Both the position numbers and the translations under genes were made by a program. From assembly GCA_947579605.1 (NCBI GenBank), contig OX388312.1:23583313-23647312 (forward strand): DNA of 64,000 bases. The letters run 5' to 3'. Shown here piece by piece: positions 55,385 to 64,000 of the stretch. Positions within the stretch are counted from its first letter, which is position 1. Every line of letters begins with the position of its first letter. The notes under the pieces are model-generated. The model was not told the origin of the DNA, did not search any database, and worked only from the letters and a program-made list of their open reading frames with translations. The DNA comes from Athripsodes cinereus. Its lineage: Eukaryota > Arthropoda > Insecta > Trichoptera > Leptoceridae.

Positions 55385-56701
55385 AGTTTTGTAATCTGGC
55401 AAATTGTGTCTATTTTTGTAAAACAAAAAATAGTAAATATTTGAATTTTATTTTTCTGTTCTACATTCTGTTATAGATGTAGTCATCATCAATGCATTAT
55501 GTCTTCGCTTAGCTTAGATATTGTCAATCTGAGAATCACTTCTTTTATTTCTATGCCAATATATAAAGAGAGATGTTATTGAGTTTAAAAATACATGAGT
55601 TCAACTCGCTATATGAACTGGAATCCAATTTCAATATAAAACCTTTCTTCAAACTTCACACCTTCAACGCGCCACATTATTATGTGTTTTTACCCTACAT
55701 TTTATATTACGCGAACGTATATTGGAAAGGTGGCTCTGAATAAAAGTGTATATTATTATGATTTTGTATCTACGTGTATTTGAATCGAGAACCTATTTTT
55801 CCTGTTCAATCGAAAAGCTTAATAGAAAAACCAACTCACATGAAATATTTTTGTATCGCTCTCTGAACATAAATTATTATTCCTCTCGATTGTATGGCGG
55901 GAAAGCGACGAAAAAATACATGGAAATTCGACACGAAGTTTTTTTTTTGTCAAGAAAAACTGTTTGTGCTGAACGGATAAAATGTACCTACCAATATTTT
56001 GGCAACAGCTCTTGTTGAGTCTTCATTTAGTATTAAAATTGTTTAATAGCTATAAATAGTACACATGTGATAACTAAATGGATGAAAAATAAAATTGCAA
56101 AGCGACGTTCTCGTCAATATTAACAAATACATTTTGACAGGCAGTTTATAAAATTTTACTGTAATTTAGCATTGGATTCAACATATATTTCGCTTCTTTG
56201 AAAGATGAAATGAAATTTACAATCACTTTTTAGTTATTTTTAAGTATTTCCTGATAAATAAATATTTCCTGATTTAAAAATTTAATAGATCACGTACATT
56301 TCGATGAATGATGAAGTATATCTAATAACAATAAGAATACTTTATTCAACAAATAAACATAATATAAAACAGGGACGATATATCACCAATGTGGATAAAA
56401 ATTATGTTGCAGCAGCATCACTAGGTTACACTAATTAATTAATTAAAAATACATATTTATGTTGCTTTTAGAATTGTTAAACTATTCATGCTAAAATACA
56501 TAAAAGAATATTTCATTTGGAGATCATTATTATATTTGTCCATACCATTTCCACATCTCCCAATAGTGAGGTAACCAATAAACGAAATACATGGAATATC
56601 CAGGTTGTCTTATTTTTGCTTATAAAATGTTAGGCATGGGTAGCATACCTAATAGCTGAATCATTTTTTTTTAAATCAATTACCTTTATAATATGCTACA
56701 G
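55385..56701. other. AT-rich stretch with a weak retroposon tail
   Basis: 55560-55980 has mixed composition, no long coding frame with a domain, and no repeat copy here. At 56325-56420 the minus strand ends in GAATAAAGTATTCTTATTGTTATTA, which looks like a retroposon tail. Confidence 0.35.
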
Positions 56702-57081
56702 CAGTGGTCTCCTACCACTTGCTCCGCGGCTCGGTATCAGACTATGAAAGGAATATGAACGTCATTTTTTGTGCCCTCTTTTGCGATATTTCATAATCAG
56801 TAAAGCAAATCATGAAATATGTATGTCAAATTTGCAAACCTTTTTGAAAATATAATTTTGGAATGTGACATCTAAAATTAAAAGATACTCACTTTTGAAA
56901 TGTCGGAAAATATACCTTAAGAAAACCTAGGAGCTCATGAAATACTTATAGTTCCTTTACCTTCTCGAAGTTATATATGTGAGCTATGTGAGATATGAAT
57001 CTGGGACCTTAGAAAAAGGTCAACATCTAAAATTATCATACGTTGACCCGTCCGCGGAGCTAATAGGGTTGGAGACCACTA
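56702..57081. mobile_element. 380-bp hAT-type MITE
   Basis: The left end CAGTGGTCTCCTACCACTTG and the right end complement TAGTGGTCTCCAACCCTATT are matching termini, with CCGCGG words just inside both ends. The flanking octamers TGCTACAG (56694-56701) and TGCTATAG (57082-57089) match at seven of eight, an hAT-size duplication. Non-coding. Confidence 0.85.
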
Positions 57082-57584
57082 TGCTATAGTATAATATTGT
57101 GAATATAGGCTTACGTACGGAATTAAACATTTTCTATTTTTTCTATTAGCTAACACAAAATTTTATCGAAAATATAAGAACCTAATCACTACTTCAATGC
57201 CAATGTTTCGAGTGACAAGTCATTGAGCAAATGGCGTATAATTACTGTGGACACATAGTCAAAAAGTTAGTAAATAAATTAGATATTAGGTTATGTTACA
57301 ACATTACTTTCTCCAAATAACATAACACATTAATCACTCGAGGTTTTCACTGTAATTATTATTACAATATGTAAAAGGTACGCAAACACCATACAGACAT
57401 AACTACTAAAATTGCGTAACAGTGAAATAACTAATATTCATCTAAAATTCAGCTTCAATGTCACACATATTACCTATACACTAACTACGAATTAAAAATT
57501 TAAGATATTATGGTAGACAACAGATCGATATACATCAACGCAATAATTCATAGTAATTTCGGTCAAGGTTTTTTGACATAACAC
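57082..57584. other. AT-rich stretch, nothing assigned
   Basis: No supported gene or repeat. Confidence 0.4.
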
Positions 57585-58892
57585 CAGTCTTATTAATAAA
57601 CGTAGATTAAATTTCTAGAAGGAGATGAACCACCGATCAGACAAAAAACGTATTGATAAACGTTGATCAGCTTGAACCTAGTTTAAAAGTGGTTGATCCG
57701 CCTCTCGAGGTGGTTTAAGTAAGGTGATTTAAGTAAGGTGGTTCAAATCGGCGTCATCTGCCCGCCATGTTGGATTTTACGTCAGATGTTTGCTATGCGG
57801 GTTTACATGTACGTTTTGCAGTTATTTTACAATTTATCGGAGTTGGTTTGGGTTAAAAATACGCTTAAGTAGTATCCGAATGTGAATTTAATTCAATCAG
57901 TTATTTTTCTTGTGATAATAGACACTTTTTTCGTGTGACAGAACACCAGTTTCTTAATTTGTTTTTTGATAGACGCATTTAATTGTTTCGTGACAGAGAT
58001 ACTTTTTTCCATGTTGTATGAAAGTTATATTGATTGATTCTGATGAGAATTATTCCTGTACATCATTTGAATGTAAAAGGGAAAGCAGAAAATAAAATTT
58101 TACTGATGGTTAGTAATGCATATTGTGCGCAGTGTTATGTTATACCCATATCACTGATTGTGTGTCAGATTATGATTTATTTGATAAATAAATAAAATGT
58201 CATTCCATAATTACATTTGCTTTTCAATTATACAAACCTTCCTCATCATATTATTTTATATTTCTGTGTATTTGGGTACAAAATGTCAGATGAAAAAACC
58301 AATACAGTGGAACCTCTCATAATGAGTATTCGCATAACGAGCAAAAGAAAAAGTGAAAAAGTTGCTCCCATAAAAATGGATAATTATTTGTCATAAATTC
58401 ATATTTTTATTTAGGTACGTTTTTTTTCCTAATCTAAATTGTATTTTAAGTTGTAACACTCTTTTATAAGTAATTTTGTTTGAATAAACTTTAATAAAAA
58501 AGTTCTCCAAGAATAAGTACTTATTCTTTCGGCATGGAACGCATTATTGTATTTTACATTGATTTCTATAGAAAAAAATGTTTCGCATAACGAGTAAGAG
58601 TCTGGAACGAATTAAACTCGTTATGAGAGGTTCCACTGTAAGATAATTTTGACAGCCGCTTGTTTGTTTTGAATTTGTCTGTTTACCAGCGTCGTGTAAC
58701 ATGGCAACCAACATAATAGAGCGAATTTTCGAGTTGCCATATGAAATCTTTTATATAAAGTACAGATGTCTATGGTACGGATTAAATATTTTTATTAATA
58801 AAGAAAATTTGATCGGTGGTTCAAACGCTAATAGGCGGATCACGAAATCAGTGGTTCAACCATGGTTTGGCGGATTTTTATTAATAAGACTG
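57585..58892. mobile_element. 1.3-kb DNA element with CAGTCTTATTAATAAA ends, host of a nested MITE
   Basis: CAGTCTTATTAATAAA at 57585 and its complement ending at 58892 form short terminal repeats. Subterminal GATCCGCC/GGCGGATC and GGTTGATC/GATCGGTGG words recur in both arms. It carries a 334-bp insertion at 58305-58638, so its own length is about 970 bp. The right part has a 70-codon frame starting MATNIIERIFELPYEIFYIK at 58701. That may be a piece of an element protein. No target duplication is clear (ACAC against TATG). Superfamily not assigned; Harbinger-like is a guess. Confidence 0.55.
58305..58638. mobile_element. 334-bp pogo/Tigger-type MITE
   Basis: Ends CAGTGGAACCTCTCATAATG and its complement CGTTATGAGAGGTTCCACTG, flanked by TA (58303-58304, 58639-58640). 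The TA target and CAGTGGAACCTC end are characteristic of pogo/Tigger derivatives. Second-level inverted words (GCATAACGAG) lie inside both ends. Nested in the 57585-58892 element. Confidence 0.88.
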
Positions 58893-59077
58893 TATGTTTC
58901 TCTTTATCATTGATCCATAATATTCGGTAATGTTTCAGCATAGTTTTATGATTTTTTTTGTCTTGAACAAGTAAATCGCTTCTATATTTTCATTCATTAC
59001 CTTTATGGTCCACTGTAAGATATTAACTATCTCAGCTTACTTGTTATATTTGATATTTTATATATGTAAATTCCGGA

Positions 59078-59395
59078 ATCCGGACAGTGGATGACCTGTT
59101 CAGAGCAGCACAGAGGCCTGAGTCAATAACACACTTTCGCGTCACGTTCCCGCTCCGTTAGCGTTCGGGTGCAGACGATGTTGCGCCAAAGTGTTAATTT
59201 TCGTAACTACTGTGTATCTTAGCAACGAAATTGACACTTGCTTGCAACTTCGTCTATACTCGAACGTTAACGGAGCGGGAACGTGACGTGAAAGTGTGTT
59301 ATTGACTCAGGCCTCAGGACAGGGAGGTTTTCGCCGGAGTGATCGCCAACGTCAGGGGGACCTGACATGGCACAGAAAGAAGAAGAAGAAATTAT
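59078..59395 (+). mobile_element. LINE remnant (family A), copy 7, split by a MITE
   Basis: CGGACAGTGGATGACCTGTT, CAGAGCAGCACAG continues after the insertion at 59315 as CAGGACAGGGAGGTTTTCGC, CGGAGTGATCGCCAACGTCA and ends AAAGAAGAAGAAGAAAT. Removing 59114-59317 restores exactly the order seen in copy 3 (17435-17612), so this copy provides a clean before-and-after comparison. Confidence 0.85.
59114..59314. mobile_element. 201-bp fold-back MITE with 3-bp target duplication
   Basis: It starts AGGCCTGAGTCAATAACACA and ends with the complement. The outer 25 bp are a perfect inverted repeat; about 71 bp of arm have roughly six mismatches and pairing continues weakly to the centre. CAG is duplicated at 59111-59113 and 59315-59317. 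The interrupted LINE has a single CAG, so the ends are certain. Three-base duplications occur in CACTA and some other superfamilies, but these ends are not CACTA. No coding. Confidence 0.92.
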
Positions 59396-60299
59396 TTTAA
59401 GATTTTTCACAGCTAACCTTCGTTTTTATTTTGATAGACTTAAAAAAAATCTACGAATATAACCTCACAATATTTCCAATAATTGAAGTAGTTAGTGTTA
59501 AGAGAGATTTCTCTCGATTTAACTTTTGTTGTAAAAATTATATTACTTATAATATATTTTACGAAGAAATATTTCGCAGTACAATATTTTCAAATTTTCT
59601 TGAAAACACTAAATAATTGTTTCTGATGCATCTTTTTTTTTGAGTATAACTAATAATAATATAATGCTGTAATGTAAAACACACAAGGATAAAATATTTT
59701 CTTTATAAATTCGAATAAAAAGGGACGTTTTGTTTAAGTTCACGGCTGGCGAGACTAACAACAGCGTTTTTAATCCCAACGGGATTTTCGCAAGACTTTA
59801 CGACGATATTAGTAAGGTACCAAGTAGTGTATTTATAAAATCGTCCAAGTACAAAATTTGTGAAACACACTTACTGAAGAAACAAAAAAGTTTAGATAAA
59901 AGAGGGATAGACAAAAATAAAGTCCACATATAAATACACTTTAAGGATCACTGTGAATTTGTGAATTTCGGCGATTCTCTTAACACTTTTTGACACACAA
60001 GATTCCACCGCTGAAGAATTCTGTAAATTAGTTTAGTATCAGACTAATTCTTATTAAGATGTTCTTCGTGTTTTATCTATATAAAAAACGCTTTCTAAAG
60101 ATTACTTGCAATGCTTTCTACATAAATATGGACTTTTCTTTATTATTATTTTGTTTCGTAAGTCGTCAAAAACCTCAGAGTTGCAAAATACAATAAGATG
60201 CGTACATGAATCAGATGTCATTATTTCTACTATTCGCATAGTGTATATATATTTTGGAGGCATAATCTTCACGTTTTAATTAGTATTAAATATAATTTA
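59396..60299 (+). other. Stretch with an orphan 70-codon frame
   Basis: A frame open from about 59715 to 59933 reads FKFTAGETNNSVFNPNGIFA, RLYDDISKVPSSVFIKSSKY and continues Lys-rich. Its composition is less AT-driven than other small frames here, but there is no good start or known domain. It may be a remnant exon or an element fragment. Confidence 0.25.
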
Positions 60300-60455
60300 C
60301 ATGTCTGGCACTGTTGTTGCATTCATTGTTTATATAACATATTGGTAATGATAGGGGACTTTACTGGCTTTATATGATTCTGTTTCTTGTTACCTGTTTA
60401 TGACTGTTTGTATCCCTGTAAGATGTAATAAATAAAAATAAAAAATAATAGAAAT
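60300..60455 (+). mobile_element. Non-LTR retroposon 3' end (family H), copy 2
   Basis: GATAGGGGACTTTACTGGCT, TTATGACTGTTTGTATCCCT, GTAAGATGTAATAAATAAAA. Same order as 740-915. Confidence 0.55.
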
Positions 60456-62514
60456 ATGTAAATAGAAAGTACAGGTAGGTACACTTCAATGCAAAATGTT
60501 ATCATAACAAAAGTATGATATATTTGCACCTTTGCAATTTATGAGTCAGGGATTCGCATATCATTCAAGTTGCAATAACTAGACAATGAATGAAAAGCAA
60601 TACAAGTACAATGATAAACTATCCCTGTATTCATTGAAATAATAATAAGTATGTGCCCTTTTACTACGCCAAATGATAAACTTTTTTATTTATGTATACA
60701 ACTACAGTGGAATGATAAACCTTGAATTATTTACTACCAGTGAAAAATAAATAAATACTTAAGTAAAAAAATTAATGCTTACCACGAAGTGTTAATTATG
60801 TACAAAGTTAATCAGATTGATTAAACTTATAATTAAATAGTTTATTTTTATACCCAAATGTAAAGTAATGGCCGAGGTCTATGACCTGTTAGAAACAATA
60901 GAATATCTACTAGAGTTTGAGGTATTTTCGCACTTTTTATTTGTAATGACTGGTTTGGCTGACTGCAATGGCTGTAATGTGCAAATGCCTAAAAAAATAT
61001 GTCTCTTAAATATTTTTTTTTTGCATTCAGTCAATTTAAGTTTGTGTGGGTATTTCTTTATCAACTTGTGAAACATTTACAAGTAAAATGAAAGTAGGTA
61101 CGAGAGAATTTTATAATCACTATTCATAAAGGATCCCATTTAAAAAAATGCATTTTGAGGGCAACGATAATGGCCAACGTACCTAATCAAAAACTCATTT
61201 ACACATCGTTATTAAAAGGGAAGCCTGTAGTAATGAACGCACATGTTGTCCTCTCCATTCTTTTTCAACTTGGTAATAAAGTATAATTGATATAGTAATC
61301 ATTAAACTTTTTATCAGTTGTGATATGAAGAGGTTGACATAATCTATACAATATTTATTTTATCACTGGCTTTACCACATTTAAAAAAGTACTGTGATTC
61401 TTAACAAACATAAGTAGAATTAATTGAAATTTCATCACAACTCAAATCCATTTAAAACTACATTACCTTGAAAACATGTTGTCTAAATATAAATCCTAGA
61501 TATGTTATCATATATATTTTTACTGTGAGTGTGCATAAAAATATAAATTTTTATTCAGCGTTTAATTTCCCGTATATTGTACAGCTAATAAAAGTGGCTA
61601 TTGTTCTAGCACCAGGCTTTCAAAGTGACCGCAAAAACGGTACCTACCTATCCAAATAGTTTGGAAATAGTACGTAAATACCACCACTACCGGATTCAAC
61701 TGTCCGGATCATCCCGGGATCAATTTCCGCTTGAAGCAAAACCTTCTGGCAAAGAAATAATTGCCGCTACAACCATATAACTACTTAAATAATATCCTGG
61801 TGCTTTAGTACAAACCCATTGTTTGAACCTTTCCGGGAATACTATTATTATCTAATTTGTCTAGAATTTTTTACATGTACTGAGATAATTTTACTGTAAA
61901 ATTACAAATAGTTTGAGAGGATTTGCACAACATTTCAAAACTCTTTTTTTACATTGCGAGTAGACACTTAGTTATATGATTTTTTTTACCAAATTTTCTC
62001 TACGAAGATTAGCTTGATTAAGCTAGTGAAAGTAAATCCCACCACGTTGTTGATCCTTTGTTTTAAATTCACAAACCCTTTTTAGTACCAGCTTTTCACA
62101 GACAATTTATAGACATTTCGTCTTGTTCTTCCTCTCGAGCAACCACGTGTCTTTCTGCACCACATAATTTTGTCCAGTGCATCATTCTGAGTGACATCAC
62201 AGGCCTGAATGTACCGACTAACTTCCTCCAATCATCTACGTTTTGACTTCTAGAACTTTTGTTATCTGAAATATTTTAATCATCCTTACTTACACACGAC
62301 CCTCATAGCCTTGCAAATTAACAACGCAATTAGTTTCCACTGTATTCTAACATTGATTACCTACATACTTTTCTTCTACAGAGAAGGTACAATGCACACA
62401 GTTCGAGCAAGTCTCAAAAATAATTATGAATTGTGGATATTAACATATGTATCGCAGATATGATAAATATATGGCAATATGTATTCATAGATATTTCCAA
62501 AGAATCCCTATTAC
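60456..62514. other. AT-rich stretch with two weak signals
   Basis: At 60868, ATGGCCGAGGTCTATGACCT opens a frame reading MAEVYDLLETIEYLLEFE just before a GAG-GTATTT donor-like word; it is a weak exon candidate. At 62110-62260 the minus strand reads DDWRKLVGTFRPVMSLRM, a probable LINE ORF end. The patch 61600-61760 is GC-richer and unassigned. Confidence 0.3.
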
Positions 62515-62752
62515 TACAGAAACAATTCAAATTTCCGAGTGTCCTGTTAAAGGCATGTATTTTTAAATTATCACGCATTAGACTTTAAAAAAATCTTCTA
62601 TTCAGCGATGAATCATGCCACCGAACTTGAATGTCTAAACTTCTATTGGCATGGACAGGATGGCTTGCATGTTTATTATATGCAAGCCGTCCGTTGATCA
62701 TTTGGCTACCCCACATGTAATAAACGTTGCGATGAGATGAATGAATGAATCA
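62515..62752 (+). repeat. Dispersed repeat Z, copy 8
   Basis: AAATTTCCGAGTGTCCTGTT, TTCAGCGATGAATCATGCCA, GGCATGGACAGGATGGCTTG, CATGTTTATTATATGCAAGC, GGCTACCCCACATGTAATAA, then GATGAGATGAATGAATGAATC. Near complete. Confidence 0.6.
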
Positions 62753-63729
62753 ATAATAATCTACAATTCACAGAGGTCATCCAATACTATACAAAGATCA
62801 GGGTTGGTACGAAATTATTACGGAGAAATTACATAGATAAAAGTTGAAATTTATCTGGTTTATAAAACAATGAGAAATGTAAAAAAAAATAACCTGTCAT
62901 GATATGCCAACATTTAAAAACAAAATAAGCACAGTTGATGGTTCGTATTTTTAGAGAATAATACAATAATATTATTATTTTAACTGACAACTGAAAGTAT
63001 GTACATACTCAAGTTATATTTTTGAACATGCAATGTGCAAATACTATTATTCTCATTGAGCGCAGATTGCTTAAGTTTTATAAGTTTTAACACACAACTG
63101 AATAATCTAAGAAATAAACATGAATTCTTAAAAATAAAGATTAACCAGTATTCCAGTTATCAGCCCTGACTAAGTAAGTTATAACTTACTCACCAACAAG
63201 TTTTGTTCCAACTCTACCCCGGAATAAAATTATTGCTTATAAACGTATGTAAATTCGGGTTTACTTACTGCGAAATTTATAAGTTGCACTGTAGAAATTT
63301 TTTTTTGATTTACCCAGGAATAACAAATCATATGCGAGAAGGTTTTTTATTTAGTTCAGGTTTACTTAAGACATATCTAGTTAGCAAAGTTAAATTATCA
63401 ATTTTCTTTGTGATTATGTCTGAATATTACTTATAATGGAAAATATTCTCTTATTCACCTTACCAGATTAATACAAACATAATATATACGTACATTCGTA
63501 TTGCATCATATTGTTAGCGAAAGCATAAAAACTAATGGATATTAGAAATTAGTTTTCTTTGTACAATCTCTTTTCTTTCATAGTGGAGTATATACATAAG
63601 TGTACCTACTGTTCGAAAAATTAAGTAATATAATTAGATTATTAGTTCTACTAACGATCAGACAATCTAGGTATATTATTAATGGATAAAAGAAAAGAGC
63701 ATTTTAAAACGATTTTTTGAAGAAAAACT
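62753..63729. other. AT-rich stretch, nothing assigned
   Basis: The 77-codon frame at 63203-63436 has no domain. No repeat. Confidence 0.4.
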
Positions 63730-63870
63730 GTCTAAACAAAGTTTTTGAGTCTAAAAGACAAATCCTGAACCTAAATATCCTATTTTATTTTGACATGGCG
63801 AGGAATACTTTCATATTTATAACATACAGTTGATCTACTGGTTTTCTTTATTGTGTGAATGATTGAACAA
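63730..63870 (+). repeat. Dispersed repeat Z, degenerate copy 9
   Basis: GACATGGCGAGGAATACTTT, CATATTTATAACATACAGTT, GTGTGAATGATTGAAC. This is the right half of the repeat; the left half is barely recognisable. 63871-64000 holds nothing recognised. Confidence 0.35.
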
Positions 63871-64000
63871 TTGTATTAGAAACCCTGATGTAGAAAAAAA
63901 CATCTCTATCACTTTCTAGAGATTTAATTTTGAAACACTTTTTTATATCTCTGTGCAAACGAAGCTTTATAAAAAGCTTGTTAAGCTATTATATATGACA

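Noticed and set aside
59114..59314. CACTA element, because of the 3-bp duplication
   Set aside because: The termini are AGGCCTGAG, not CACTA, and there is no coding sequence to decide the superfamily.

Overview
The window is AT-rich nuclear DNA of an arthropod, most likely an insect. The evidence is the mix of metavirid (Ty3/gypsy) LTR retrotransposons, many 5'-truncated non-LTR (LINE) 3' ends, tRNA-headed SINEs, and hAT-, pogo- and Mutator-like non-autonomous DNA elements, together with frequent short words of the GTAGGTACCTAC kind that are common in hemipteran and lepidopteran genomes. I cannot name the species. I found no host protein gene that I can defend. The window reads as intergenic or intronic sequence built from nested mobile elements of very different ages.

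Layout. 1-5.9 kb: LINE tails, a four-copy 103-bp tandem array, a 263-bp inverted-repeat MITE and SINE pieces. 6-12.5 kb: mostly unassigned AT-rich DNA with one LINE remnant. 12.5-17.6 kb: back-to-back LINE fragments, a 211-bp MITE, and a 1.2-kb Mutator-like element (14919-16129) flanked by a 10-bp direct repeat and carrying a perfect 88-bp palindrome. 18-21.3 kb: dispersed repeat, hAT MITE and a LINE 3' end. 21520-25620: a 4.1-kb gypsy element with 165-bp LTRs differing at one base and a perfect 5-bp target duplication, but broken between protease and reverse transcriptase. 27143-36255: a 9.1-kb gypsy element on the minus strand with 468-bp LTRs that look identical, a 4-bp duplication, gag, a textbook -1 slippery heptamer, and a long pol ORF with one protease frame break. 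It sits inside an otherwise open 103-codon frame that runs into a perfect 72-bp hairpin. 36.6-55.4 kb: SINEs, LINE ends and MITEs separated by AT-rich DNA. 56.7-59.4 kb: a cluster of DNA elements, including a pogo-like MITE nested in a 1.3-kb element and a 201-bp fold-back MITE nested in a LINE. 59.4-64 kb: AT-rich DNA with LINE and dispersed-repeat remnants.

Two themes tie the repeats together. First, several LINE tails and one SINE end in the same small hairpin (AAAGGC-loop-GCCGT), as expected if the SINE borrows the LINE's machinery. Second, a degenerate dispersed repeat with at least eight copies here (signature TTTTCGAGTGTCCTGTAAAA) ends with the same GTGATGGTATG word and TATG/AATG tail as a LINE family in the window. 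The two gypsy elements are the only recently active, near-complete units.
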